From: UBA8529 sp964390565
GTDB lineage: Bacteria; Bacteroidota; Bacteroidia; Bacteroidales; Tenuifilaceae
DNA length: 64,000 nucleotides
Reading direction: 5' to 3'
Assembly: GCA_964390565.1 (NCBI GenBank)
Contig: CAYMII010000005.1
Span: 62,001-126,000 of the forward strand
Position 1 is the first letter of the stretch. Every line of letters begins with the position of its first letter. The translations under genes were made by a program, and so were the position numbers. Shown one piece after another: positions 44,801 to 52,279 of this stretch. The notes under the pieces are model-generated. The model made no database searches. It was not told the origin of the DNA and saw only the letters and a program-made list of their open reading frames with translations.

Positions 44801-45278
44801 GGGTAATGGCTATTTGAATAATATTGCCGATGTTGTTTTTGTTAAACGCGAAGCGTTTGATAAGTCGATGACCTGCGAAATGGCTCTTGAACTGGAGGAG
44901 ATTAATGGCAAACTTTATAGTGCCGATAGAAGATGTATTTTGATTGGCCCAGGTCGCTGGGGCACACGCGATAGGTGGATTGGTATACCAGTTACTTGGC
45001 CTCAAATTTCGCAAGCGAAAATTATTGTTGAGACCAGTTTTGAGGATTTCCCATTAGATGCCTCGTATGGCTCGCACTTCTTCCACAATGTAATATCGAT
45101 GGATGTTGGCTATTGCTCAGTTCAGGATGGCGATACGAATGCGAGAGTTGCGTGGGATGTACTAAATAGCTACCCGGTTGAGTACGAGACCAAATTCTTT
45201 AAGCATATTCAACTTCCAAAGCCTTTAATTGTTAGGATGGATGGTCGACAAAGGTTGATCGTTGCGAGTATAGAGTAA
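41835..45278 (+). CDS. GAF/receiver/PEP-synthase-type ATP-grasp protein, copy 1
   Basis: The 1147-residue protein has a GAF-like N-terminal part (about 15-150), a degenerate receiver (about 182-310; the acidic phospho-site is replaced in 'NMVIIMMGADTH'), and a second, intact-looking receiver (about 335-500) with 'ILLVEDSPKYY', Asp in 'LCLISDVKFY' and Lys in 'FINKNS'. The C-terminal ~560 residues are a PPDK/PEP-synthase N-terminal ATP-grasp domain ('EGSFGGKGRGLSFI', 'PLAVRSSGLLEDSIMQPFAG', 'ILIGPGRWGTRDRW'). The swivelling phospho-His and PEP-binding domains are missing, so it cannot make PEP. Function unknown, perhaps a phosphorylation-signalling ATPase. A paralogue follows 116 bases downstream. 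Confidence 0.8.
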   Translation: MPQTAANPEDFYKLLAQSKERLKELAAINQAIAITKEGKSIEDTLHQLCLILPDAWQYPEYTIVHIKYGKYEFQTSGFRVTPWCQRQDFETIDGDFGFIEIFYTREFPEEHEGPFLKEERDLIINITNILTGYLNSIKGKDIIKEVRVVQKRKSEGDGTASKQLLQHFINQHNVDRDIYHDLMPFKVKEILLISTLYDAYSIEKEDRLTDNILGEYSKLSLSTVPRITGVSNLDEALEKLDEKYFNMVIIMMGADTHTPLEMSKRIKSEYSYVPLYLLVNNSIIVNEMEKNPVSIASIDKIFVWNGDPKVFFTMIKLLEDKVNIENDTRIALTRVILLVEDSPKYYSRYLPLLYSSVLEQTKRVIEDVSTDDLYKVLRIRIRPKIILAGTYEEAIDLFTRYKNYMLCLISDVKFYKNNILDDNAGLQLVTHVRKELPSLPVIIQSYEQSKEEMAFKMKVSFINKNSESLMQEIRSFLSNYLGFGDFVFRDANSNPIAIASTMEEFERELRIIPNDSLLYHAQKNHFSMWLAARGEIQVARIIHPSTIDDFSGPEEIREYLLNTLKKYRQEKRRGKIVGFDTAWEVDESNIVSLAEGSFGGKGRGLSFINTLIYTFDISQYAPNINLRTPRTSIIGTTEYEGFMMRNNLYEKVFASSNFLEIQKHFLEAELSDQLKIRLDRLLQIYHRPLAVRSSGLLEDSIMQPFAGIFETYIVPNNHPDKHVRLKQAMDAVKLVYASVFSDTARGYIKAINYKIEDERMAVIIQEVVGNSFGNYYYPHISGVAQSYNYYPFGHIQPDDGFANIALGLGKYVVEGERAYRFCPKYPTLINYSNNDLIKNSQVDFFAVDLSKHEINLLEGDEAGLARLNLYESEQHGTLKHCASVYNPENNSITPGLGQPGPRVVNFANILKYNYIPLAQTIQVVLDVVKEALGVACEIEFAVDLNRDTNYKSSFFLLQIKPMLGNTQDYKVDLDSVDMSKVILLSKNGMGNGYLNNIADVVFVKREAFDKSMTCEMALELEEINGKLYSADRRCILIGPGRWGTRDRWIGIPVTWPQISQAKIIVETSFEDFPLDASYGSHFFHNVISMDVGYCSVQDGDTNARVAWDVLNSYPVEYETKFFKHIQLPKPLIVRMDGRQRLIVASIE

Positions 45279-45285
45279 TGAAAAA

Positions 45286-45373
45286 TTAAACAACTAAGAG
45301 TACAAAGGATAATCAGGAGGGACACAATGTTTTTATTTACTTTGTGAAAACCTTAGTGTCCTTTGTGGTTAAG
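45286..45373. repeat. Dispersed CCTTTGTGGTTAA-type repeat between paralogues
   Basis: The right arm reads TTTGTGAAAACC and CCTTAGTGTCCTTTGTGG, and the left arm contains its degenerate reverse complement (TACAAAGGAT, GACACAA). It belongs to the same family as 33807-33897. Its GTG codons create a spurious upstream frame extension of the next gene. Confidence 0.6.
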
Positions 45374-45394
45374 AAATTTAAAATCGAATTTGCC

Positions 45395-48382
45395 ATGGAA
45401 AACAAGACGAATGAGTTAAAGGCAGGCAACTACTATTTTGCCGAAACGGCATTCGATTTGTTGATGAAAAAGCAGATTAAAAGCGTTTTGCTTATTTGTA
45501 GCAAATACGATGCCTTTATGCTCGAGGAAGATGGTCGAATCGATGAGCAAATTTTTAATGAGTACGTTTCGCTAAACCTTCGTTATCCACCCGTTTTTTA
45601 TCAGGCAAACTCGGCCGAGGATGCATTCGCAATGCTTAAAAAGCAGTCCATCGACTTAGTGATATCGATGCTAAATGTTGAGGGAATGGATACATTCACG
45701 TTGGCAAAAGGAATTAAAGATCTATATCCTCAGAAGCCAATTGTGGTTTTAACCCCTTTCTCCCGTGAGGTTTCATTAAAGTTAAGTAAGGTTGACTTAT
45801 GGGCGGTTGATCATGTTTTTGCATGGTTGGGAAATGCTCATATAATGCTCGCTATCATCAAACTAATCGAGGATAGTCTCAACGCAGAGTATGACATAAA
45901 TGAGGTTGGAGTTCAGGCTATTCTTCTGGTTGAGGACTCAGTTCGATTCTATTCGAGTTATCTGCCTCTTTTATATAAGATTATCTATACGCAAGGTAAG
46001 GAGTTTATGTCCGAAGGGTTGAATGAGCATCAAAAGATGATGCGACTCCGCGGGCAGCCTAAAATCTTGCTAGCCGAAAACTTCGACCAAGCCGTTGAGA
46101 TGTACGAGAAGTACAAGAATAATCTTTTAGGCGTGATTACCGATATGAGTTACCCTTGCAGCGGCAAAATGGAGCAAAGGGCAGGGGTAAAGCTTATCGA
46201 GAAGATTAAGGCTGATAATGTTTTCCTCCCAATTCTGCTTCAATCTTCAGATGTTAATAATAGGCTAATTGCAAAGCAGTTAAAGGTTGGGTTTATTCAT
46301 AAGTATTCAAAAACATTATCGCTTGAATTGCGCGATTTTGTGGTTAAATACCTCGCCTTCGGAGATTTTGTCTTTATCGATCCTGATACTGGCAATGAAA
46401 TATTTAGAGCATCCGACCTTAAATCGTTGCAGGATTTAATATTCCAAGTGCCCGAATCATCTTTAGAGTATCATATCCGGCGTAACCACATATCGAAATG
46501 GTTAACGGCACGAGCGCTTTTCCCCATTGCCGAGATTTTTAAGTATTTCAAAACCGAGGATTTCAATAATTTCGATGAAATTAGGCGATTTATCTTCGAT
46601 ACCATCGATAGGTACAGGCAGAATAAGGGTCGTGGGATTATTGCTAAATTCTATCGCGATCGATACGACGAATATCAGATTTTCTCGCGCATTGGCGATG
46701 GTTCAATGGGCGGAAAGGGGCGTGGACTAGCTTTTGTTGATTCGCTGATAAAACGAAATTACCTAATGCATAAGTTTGAGGATGTAACCCTTACCATTCC
46801 TCGTACGGTTGTGCTTAGCACCGATGTCTTCGACGAGTTTATGGAGGTGAATAACCTCTATCCTATAGCCATGTCGGATATCAGCAACGAGGAGATGCTT
46901 CGCCATTTTCTTAGGGCATGCATTCCTGCTAGAGTTCATAAGGATTTATTCTCTTTTATTACTGTAGCACGCAATCCAATTGCTGTTCGGTCATCGAGCC
47001 TTTTGGAGGACTCACACTATCAGCCTTTTGCAGGTATTTACTCAACTTACATGGTTCCTAACCTTCGCGAGAACGAGCACCAGATGCTTGAAATATTAGG
47101 ACAGGCAATCAAGTGTGTTTATGCTTCGGTGTACTATAAAGAGAGCAAGGCGTATATGCAGGCAACTCAGAATGTAATTGACGAGGAGCGCATGGCTATA
47201 GTTTTGCAGGAGGTTGTTGGCACTGCTTATGGGCATAGATTTTACCCAAGCATATCAGGCGTTGCTCGCTCGCTTAACTTCTACCCCATAGCACCCGAAG
47301 CTCCGGCTGATGGAATTGCAAGCATCGCGCTTGGTTTAGGGAAGCACGTTGTTGAGGGCAAGCCTAGCCTTCGTTTTTCGCCCAAATATCCTAAAAAGGT
47401 GTTTCAACTATCAATCCCTGAAATGGCTTTGAGCGAAACACAAAAAACATTTCTGGCGCTCGATTTAAGACCATCAAGTTTTGTTCCCTCAACCGATGAT
47501 GGAATAAATCTTCTCGAACTTGATGTTCGCGATGCTTACAACGATGGAACGCTTGCGCTGCTTGCGTCTACATTCGATAACGAGAACCAGCATATAAAGG
47601 AGGGGTATAATGGACAAGGTTTGCCAATTCTCTCTTTTTCAGGAATTTTAAGACATAATAAATTCCCTCTTGCTGAAATACTCAGCACACTACTTAAACT
47701 TGGCGAGCACGAGATGAATACTCCCGTAGAGATTGAGTTTGCCGTGAACTTGAATGTGCCCGAGGGTCACCCAAAGCTTTTCAGTTTTTTACAAATCCGA
47801 CCCATAGTTCAAAATCGAGAGATTATTAATACTGATCTCGATAATATCAAAAAGGAAGACCTTGTACTCTTCTCTGACTCATCGCTTGGGAACGGAAAAA
47901 TACAGAATATTTACGATGTTATTTATGTTAAGCCCGAATCGTTTGATAAGGCTCGTACTTGCGAGATTGCGCTGATTATTGAGTCGTTAAATCAAAAGCT
48001 TGTAAACGAGGGTAAGCCTTATATTTTAATTGGCCCCGGACGTTGGGGCTCAGCCGATAAGTGGCTTGGAATTCCAGTAAAGTGGTCTCAGATTTCGGGG
48101 GCAAGGCTTATTGTTGAGGCAGGGCAGGAGAACTACCGAATTGACCCAAGTCAGGGAACGCACTTCTTCCAAAACCTAACATCTTTTAGGGTTGGCTACA
48201 TAACGGTTAACCCGCATGTAAACGAGGGGTATCTGAATTTCGAGTATTTAAACGGTGCCAACAAAGTTTACGAGGATGATCTTGTGCGCCATGTCTCATT
48301 CGATGAACCACTTGAAGTAATTATCAACGGGCAAAACCGTAAGGCAGCAGTACTGAAGAGGGTTGGGGTGGTGGTGAGTTGA
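45395..48382 (+). CDS. Receiver/PEP-synthase-type ATP-grasp protein, copy 2
   Basis: The 995-residue protein is a paralogue of the preceding gene, without the GAF domain. A degenerate receiver (about 27-150, 'SVLLICSKYDAF') is followed by an intact receiver (about 168-330) with 'ILLVEDSVRFYS', Asp in 'LGVITDMSYP' and Lys in 'FIHKYS', then an ATP-grasp domain ('DGSMGGKGRGLAFVDSLI', 'IAVRSSSLLEDSHYQPFAG', 'YILIGPGRWGSADKWLG'). Starts upstream (a GTG at 45344) lie in a dispersed repeat and are rejected in favour of the ATG at 45395. The two may form a heteromeric signalling unit. The function is unknown. Confidence 0.8.
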   Translation: MENKTNELKAGNYYFAETAFDLLMKKQIKSVLLICSKYDAFMLEEDGRIDEQIFNEYVSLNLRYPPVFYQANSAEDAFAMLKKQSIDLVISMLNVEGMDTFTLAKGIKDLYPQKPIVVLTPFSREVSLKLSKVDLWAVDHVFAWLGNAHIMLAIIKLIEDSLNAEYDINEVGVQAILLVEDSVRFYSSYLPLLYKIIYTQGKEFMSEGLNEHQKMMRLRGQPKILLAENFDQAVEMYEKYKNNLLGVITDMSYPCSGKMEQRAGVKLIEKIKADNVFLPILLQSSDVNNRLIAKQLKVGFIHKYSKTLSLELRDFVVKYLAFGDFVFIDPDTGNEIFRASDLKSLQDLIFQVPESSLEYHIRRNHISKWLTARALFPIAEIFKYFKTEDFNNFDEIRRFIFDTIDRYRQNKGRGIIAKFYRDRYDEYQIFSRIGDGSMGGKGRGLAFVDSLIKRNYLMHKFEDVTLTIPRTVVLSTDVFDEFMEVNNLYPIAMSDISNEEMLRHFLRACIPARVHKDLFSFITVARNPIAVRSSSLLEDSHYQPFAGIYSTYMVPNLRENEHQMLEILGQAIKCVYASVYYKESKAYMQATQNVIDEERMAIVLQEVVGTAYGHRFYPSISGVARSLNFYPIAPEAPADGIASIALGLGKHVVEGKPSLRFSPKYPKKVFQLSIPEMALSETQKTFLALDLRPSSFVPSTDDGINLLELDVRDAYNDGTLALLASTFDNENQHIKEGYNGQGLPILSFSGILRHNKFPLAEILSTLLKLGEHEMNTPVEIEFAVNLNVPEGHPKLFSFLQIRPIVQNREIINTDLDNIKKEDLVLFSDSSLGNGKIQNIYDVIYVKPESFDKARTCEIALIIESLNQKLVNEGKPYILIGPGRWGSADKWLGIPVKWSQISGARLIVEAGQENYRIDPSQGTHFFQNLTSFRVGYITVNPHVNEGYLNFEYLNGANKVYEDDLVRHVSFDEPLEVIINGQNRKAAVLKRVGVVVS

Positions 48383-48398
48383 GTAGTTAATATGGTGA

Positions 48399-48508
48399 TA
48401 AGAAGATAAGTTGACAAGTTAATTGTACTTATTTTATGAAGAATGTCTTTGTTGAACAGGGTGGTGGTAAGTTAATGAGTTATTAGGTTGACAAGTGAAC
48501 TTTAATAT
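48399..48508. repeat. Low-complexity AAGTTGACAAGT-type repeats
   Basis: Two imperfect copies of GATAAGTTGACAAGTTAA (48404-48422) and TATTAGGTTGACAAGTGAAC (48481-48501) occur in the 216-base gap after the copy 2 gene. There is no coding pattern. Confidence 0.45.
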
Positions 48509-48552
48509 ACCCTTATTGAAAGCAAACTTTGTCGAACTGAGGTTCTACAAAT

Positions 48553-48577
48553 AAAAAAGGGTGTCACTTAACACCCT
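48553..48577 (-). terminator. Rho-independent terminator of the small lipoprotein gene
   Basis: On the minus strand AGGGTGT and ACACCCT form a 7-bp stem, followed by TTTTTTA. It begins 22 bases after the lipoprotein gene's stop. Confidence 0.75.
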
Positions 48578-48598
48578 ACTCAATTCTAATTGTTATTA

Positions 48599-48931
48599 CT
48601 AATGGTTTATCTTTTCATCTATCATAAGTTCGCCTGTTCCAATAAAAGTCTTTATTAGTTTGGCCCTTTTATAAACCTTAACTTCAATTTCAGACTCTGA
48701 AGTTGCTCCGGTTACCTTTAATATTAATTGGAAATCTTCTGAATGTTCATCCCAATACTGCCAGCCCTTAGGGACTGTTACATTGTCTACCATTTCACCT
48801 TGCTGGTTTTTGTAACTTACAAGATAGGTTTCATCAGAACCTCCAACTTCGACCGTAAACGTTGCATTATCCTTATAGCAGGAGGTAAAAGTAACCGCTA
48901 AAAAAGCAAAAAGTATAATTATCTTTTTCAT
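48599..48931 (-). CDS. Small lipoprotein, possibly MmpS-like
   Basis: The 110-residue protein has a lipoprotein signal (MKKIIILFAFLAVTFTSC) with lipobox FTSC. The mature domain ('YLVSYKNQQGEMVDNVTVPK', 'WQYWDEHSEDFQL') is a small β-sandwich reminiscent of MmpS-type accessory lipoproteins, but this is uncertain. It is monocistronic with its own terminator. No role can be assigned. Confidence 0.65.
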   Translation of the reverse strand: MKKIIILFAFLAVTFTSCYKDNATFTVEVGGSDETYLVSYKNQQGEMVDNVTVPKGWQYWDEHSEDFQLILKVTGATSESEIEVKVYKRAKLIKTFIGTGELMIDEKINH

Positions 48932-49015
48932 CTTTTTAAATTTTATGTAAAATTAATCACTTGAATGTTAATAAACAAACTAAATATTTGCTTAAAAACA
49001 GAGTTTTTTTCTATT

Positions 49016-49057
49016 AAATCCCGTTCGCGCGGATTTGAAATCTGTGCGCTTAACTAC
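49016..49057. repeat. REP-like palindromic element
   Basis: GCGCGGATTT and ATCTGTGCGC (49027-49049) form an imperfect hairpin within the 315-base gap between the lipoprotein and BRO-N genes. GCGCGGATTTGAAATC-type sequences are common as REP elements tied to RAYT transposases in Bacteroidota. No transposase is visible nearby. Confidence 0.55.
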
Positions 49058-49061
49058 TTTC

Positions 49062-49125
49062 GCTACAGCCTGGATTACAAATCTAATATTTTTCTTTATT
49101 CCTTTTTCGCATCGCCTCCAGCCTT
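49062..49125. repeat. Diverged copy of the HEAT gene's 3' end (left direct repeat)
   Basis: This stretch matches 50181-50244 in about four of five positions over ~60 bases. On the minus strand it would encode 'LEAMRKRNKEKY' followed by a stop, nearly identical to the last residues of the HEAT-like protein (LEAMRKRNKEEY). It is a fragment with no start codon. It flanks the BRO-N gene on the far side. Confidence 0.7.
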
Positions 49126-49246
49126 CATACCCTTCGTACAGTTTAGGCTGTGCCTATGCCTAAGTATTCTATCATTTTTAGTTGTTACTTACAGTCTCGT
49201 TTCTACCATTGGTGTAGCCAATAAATACGCTGTTACAAGTAGGTAT

Positions 49247-50083
49247 TTATTCTACAGGCTTCCCTTTCAACCCTTTTTTGTTTTGCTCAGGTAAATAGTT
49301 TTGATTTGTTACAACTTTTTTCCCTGATTTTATTTCAAGTTGCTTTCTTGCATCTCCTGCAATTTTCCCACCAACTTTTGCTGCTTTCTTATTCTGTTCA
49401 AATCCTTTAGGGTTTGTATTTATTACAATTTCTTTCGTGGATGCTTCTCCAAGCATTGAAAAGATTAACTCAAGGTCTGTCATGTGGTCTCTTAAGTTTT
49501 GACTTTTAAGTCCTTTCAACTGCTTATGTTCAGTGGGTGTTAACCCAAAGGTTGCTTTAGAGATTTCTGCTGTAAGAATTGAATATTCATTTTGTTCTTT
49601 TATTCCATGATTTTTCCATTCTTCAGTAAGTTCTTCACGAATTGCAATGCTTCGCATTCGCTTTTCTATCCAATCTTCTGGGTAACCCTTTAGTTTGTAT
49701 AGGTCACGGGTTCTTTGAGTGGCTAACTCAGGGTTTTCAATCTCATCAAGTCGGTCTGACCCGACATGTGCTAACCAAAGCTTAAATGGTTCTGCTTTGG
49801 GAGATGGAATTGATTGTATAATTCTTAAAAGCCCTTTAGTGTCTGATGCTTGTACTTTGCGTTTTTTACCATCAGCAGCCTGCATTTCAACTAGGGTACA
49901 AATTGTACCCCAGTTCATTTTAAGCAATTCATCGCGACTGAGCATTTTTTTTAGATATTGCTTCACGTCTGAACTGTCTGTCAATGCTTCTACTACGTCT
50001 TGAACTGAAAAGTACCACTTATTCTCCTTTTCGTTCCAAGTCGATCTAATTTTATTGCTTTCGAAGAGTTTAATATTGCTCAT
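49247..50083 (-). CDS. BRO-N domain (phage antirepressor-like) protein
   Basis: The 278-residue protein has a BRO-N/DinD-like N-terminal domain: 'IRSTWNEKENKWYFSVQDVV' followed by 'YLKKMLSRDELLKMNWGTIC' and 'TKGLLRIIQSIPSPKAEPFK'. The C-terminal part is helical and basic ('GKIAGDARKQLEIKSGKKVV'), reminiscent of DinD-type DNA-binding proteins. Such genes are common on mobile elements and in SOS responses. It is flanked by direct repeats of a neighbouring gene end, suggesting that it was inserted. Function in this organism is unknown. Confidence 0.85.
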   Translation of the reverse strand: MSNIKLFESNKIRSTWNEKENKWYFSVQDVVEALTDSSDVKQYLKKMLSRDELLKMNWGTICTLVEMQAADGKKRKVQASDTKGLLRIIQSIPSPKAEPFKLWLAHVGSDRLDEIENPELATQRTRDLYKLKGYPEDWIEKRMRSIAIREELTEEWKNHGIKEQNEYSILTAEISKATFGLTPTEHKQLKGLKSQNLRDHMTDLELIFSMLGEASTKEIVINTNPKGFEQNKKAAKVGGKIAGDARKQLEIKSGKKVVTNQNYLPEQNKKGLKGKPVE

Positions 50084-50180
50084 ATTTCAATCGTCTTTAC
50101 TACAAAAATAATAAATTATTCTTGGCAAGGGAATCTGTTTGTTTTCAGGGAAGTAATCTATCTTCTTTCGTTCGGTTTAG

Positions 50181-50244
50181 GCTACAACTTGTATCACAAA
50201 TTTAATATTCTTCTTTATTCCTTTTCCTCATCGCCTCTAGCGTT
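50181..50244. repeat. Right copy of the duplicated HEAT gene 3' end
   Basis: It covers the last ~14 codons and stop of the HEAT-like gene plus ~20 downstream bases (GCTACAACTTGTATCAC). The left copy is at 49062-49125. Confidence 0.7.
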
Positions 50245-50786
50245 TTCCTCCCTTTATTCTCAATACCCGGTGTGGCATCCATCAGCTGATGCTCTATTAC
50301 GTATGGTAATTCCTCGTTAATCCATTCGTATCGATTGGAGAGAAAGAGCAGGATATCCATGCAATGCGCCTTTACAGCAGGTTTTGAGTTTTTATCGATG
50401 AGCCACTCAAAGCATGTCTCTACGATTGGCTCCATATCGGCTTTTTTAAGCATCTGGCAAGCATCTTTTGGGAGTCTGTTTTTTGAGCATTCGCTCATGG
50501 CAATGTTAAGCAACTTGCTGAAATGCCTTTTTGCACTTGGGTTTTTAATGGTGGGAATTAGCTCAACTATTTTAGATATGCTAAGACAGAAAATATCAGG
50601 GTTTGAAGTGAGCGCATGCTCCAAGACCCAAGCAGCATGGAAACTAAGCGTTTTGTTTTTCGATTGGCACAGTTCAAAAAGAATATTTATCCCATCCTCC
50701 ATGCAAACGAATTGTTCGGCAAGGGCAATGCAATCCTTTTTGAGCATTGTATAATTAAGCCTTTCAATTAGCCTTTCTTTTTCCAT
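50202..50786 (-). CDS. HEAT-repeat-like helical protein
   Basis: The 194-residue protein is almost all α-helical, with degenerate HEAT/ARM repeats such as 'KNKTLSFHAAWVLEHALTSN' (about 43-62) and 'SKPAVKAHCMDILLFLSNRY' (about 133-152). Proteins of this type are common uncharacterised cytoplasmic scaffolds in Bacteroidota. No catalytic motif is seen. Its 3' end is duplicated at 49062-49125. It is divergent from the DUF364 gene. Confidence 0.7.
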   Translation of the reverse strand: MEKERLIERLNYTMLKKDCIALAEQFVCMEDGINILFELCQSKNKTLSFHAAWVLEHALTSNPDIFCLSISKIVELIPTIKNPSAKRHFSKLLNIAMSECSKNRLPKDACQMLKKADMEPIVETCFEWLIDKNSKPAVKAHCMDILLFLSNRYEWINEELPYVIEHQLMDATPGIENKGRKTLEAMRKRNKEEY

Positions 50787-50793
50787 ACATTTG

Positions 50794-50841
50794 TAATCTC
50801 TGTGTTACTCTGTGTCTCCTCAGTGGAACTCTGTGTAATAA
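50794..50841. repeat. CTCTGTGT-type dispersed repeat
   Basis: Copies of CTCTGTGT occur at 50798-50805, 50809-50816 and 50830-50837 in the divergent region between the HEAT-like and DUF364 genes. It is a short imperfect repeat related in style to the CTTTGTG family. Confidence 0.5.
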
Positions 50842-50888
50842 AAACACTGTAATTATTAAGTAATAAAAATATAGAAATAATAGATTGT

Positions 50889-51599
50889 ATGAGCCTTAGC
50901 AACGATATTTTACAGCAACTTTTCGCGAAATACCCTTTCAATCAAGCTATTCTTGCCGAAATTATCTTTGGCGATAATCATTGTGCCATTCGATTAACAA
51001 ATGGCAATATAGGAGTTTGCTCCACACTTGGGAATAAACTTATAGCTGATGTATCGATACTCGCGAACCCTGATTTTGAATGTGTTGAGCATCGCGTTGT
51101 TGTGAATGCATGGGTAAATGCTAATTCAAACTACAATCTAAATCCGAATGGCGTTGGCAATATCTTTGATGCCATTGATTTTTCAAAGTACGAAAACATC
51201 GTAATGATTGGCTATTTCGAATCCCTAGCCAATAAGTTTAAGGGTAAAGGAATAGATGTATCTATTTTTGATTTGGATTCAGCCGAAAAGCCTGTGGAGT
51301 CTATCGAAAATCAAAGAGAGTATCTTTCAAAGGCCGATGCCGTTGTGCTTACAGCAACGAGCATCTTTAATATGACCTACGAAAAGGTGTTATCTGAATC
51401 GAACCCCAATGCCGATATCTTTGTTATAGGTCCATCTACACCTGTTGATTTTCTTATGTTCAGCGATTCGAGGGTGAAGATACTGTTTGGAACACTATTC
51501 AATAAAAATGATTCACAGGTTCTAGAAATTATTCGTTTGGGTGGAGCAGCAAAAACATTTCTACCTTTAGCAAAGAAAGTTTATTTTTACAGAAAATAA
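50889..51599 (+). CDS. DUF364 (putative heavy-metal chelation, Rossmann-like) protein
   Basis: The 236-residue protein has the N-terminal DUF4213-like part ('AEIIFGDNHCAIRLTNGNIG', 'EHRVVVNAWVNANSNY') and a C-terminal DUF364 Rossmann-like domain ('IVMIGYFESLANKFKGK', 'ADAVVLTATSIFNMTYEKVL', 'IGPSTPVDFLMF'). The family is named for putative metal chelation and often sits near metal or cofactor genes. It precedes thiF by 65 bases and thiS follows, so it is likely part of a sulfur-carrier cluster. Its reaction is not known. Confidence 0.85.
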   Translation: MSLSNDILQQLFAKYPFNQAILAEIIFGDNHCAIRLTNGNIGVCSTLGNKLIADVSILANPDFECVEHRVVVNAWVNANSNYNLNPNGVGNIFDAIDFSKYENIVMIGYFESLANKFKGKGIDVSIFDLDSAEKPVESIENQREYLSKADAVVLTATSIFNMTYEKVLSESNPNADIFVIGPSTPVDFLMFSDSRVKILFGTLFNKNDSQVLEIIRLGGAAKTFLPLAKKVYFYRK

Positions 51600-51626
51600 G
51601 TTGACCTATTGTGTGTGAGTTTAAAT

Positions 51627-51660
51627 ACTAACAACTAGCAACTGTCAACTAACAACTAAT
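51627..51660. repeat. AACAACTAGCAACTGTCAAC-type repeat before thiF
   Basis: The gap between the DUF364 gene and thiF holds AACAACTAGCAACTGTCAAC and AACAACTAAT units, the reverse complement of the repeat at 37608-37640. Confidence 0.55.
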
Positions 51661-51664
51661 CGAT

Positions 51665-52279
51665 ATGCCAACTTTCGATCAGATAAAAGCGATAATGCAA
51701 AGACATACCGTTGGTATTGCTGGTGCTGGCGGTCTTGGAAGCAATGTTGCCATGGCGCTTACGCGCGTTGGGATTGGGAAGTTGATTGTTGCCGACTTCG
51801 ATGTTGTTTCGGATAGCAACCTAAATCGACAGTTCTATTTTTCTGATCAAATTGGAAGGGTTAAAGTTGAGGCACTAAAGGAGAATTTAAAAAAGATTAA
51901 TCCTGAGGTTGTTATTGAAATACATAATCTAAGGCTTGATGCAAGTAATCTTTTATCAACCTTTTCCAAGGTTGATGTTATGGTTGAAGCATTCGATAAG
52001 GCCGATTGTAAGCAATTAATTGTTGAGGCGTTTCAAGTATCAAAGCCAGATGTTCCGTTGATTTTAGGTAATGGAATGGCTGGTTGGGGAAAGTCTAACG
52101 AGATGAGATTGCAACAGTATGGGAATTTATATATTTGTGGCGATAATGTGGCTGAGATTGGACCCGAAATGCCACCAATGGCACCAAGGGTTCTGATTTG
52201 CGCCGCAATGCAGGCGAACACGGTGATGAGCATTTTACTACAAAAGCAATTTGGCAATGAATATAATTTTGAACCATAA
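51665..52279 (+). CDS. thiF: ThiF/MoeB-type sulfur-carrier adenylyltransferase
   Basis: The 204-residue protein has the E1-like ATP-binding 'GIAGAGGLGSNVAMALTRVG', 'DVVSDSNLNRQFYFSDQIGR' and 'EAFDKADCKQLIVEAF'. It lacks the CxxC zinc pairs of E. coli ThiF/MoeB and is the short type found in anaerobes. It should adenylate the C-terminus of the adjacent carrier. It overlaps thiS by 23 bases. The pathway could be thiamine or a pterin/tungsten cofactor; other thiamine genes are not in the window. Confidence 0.88.
   Translation: MPTFDQIKAIMQRHTVGIAGAGGLGSNVAMALTRVGIGKLIVADFDVVSDSNLNRQFYFSDQIGRVKVEALKENLKKINPEVVIEIHNLRLDASNLLSTFSKVDVMVEAFDKADCKQLIVEAFQVSKPDVPLILGNGMAGWGKSNEMRLQQYGNLYICGDNVAEIGPEMPPMAPRVLICAAMQANTVMSILLQKQFGNEYNFEP

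Noticed and set aside
45344..45394. GTG-initiated extension of the second ATP-grasp protein
   Set aside because: The codons fall in a dispersed repeat and the protein's own ATG at 45395 fits the paralogue better.
48965..49294. Plus-strand frame of 109 codons
   Set aside because: It covers a REP-like repeat and the duplicated gene end and overlaps the BRO-N gene; no family signal.
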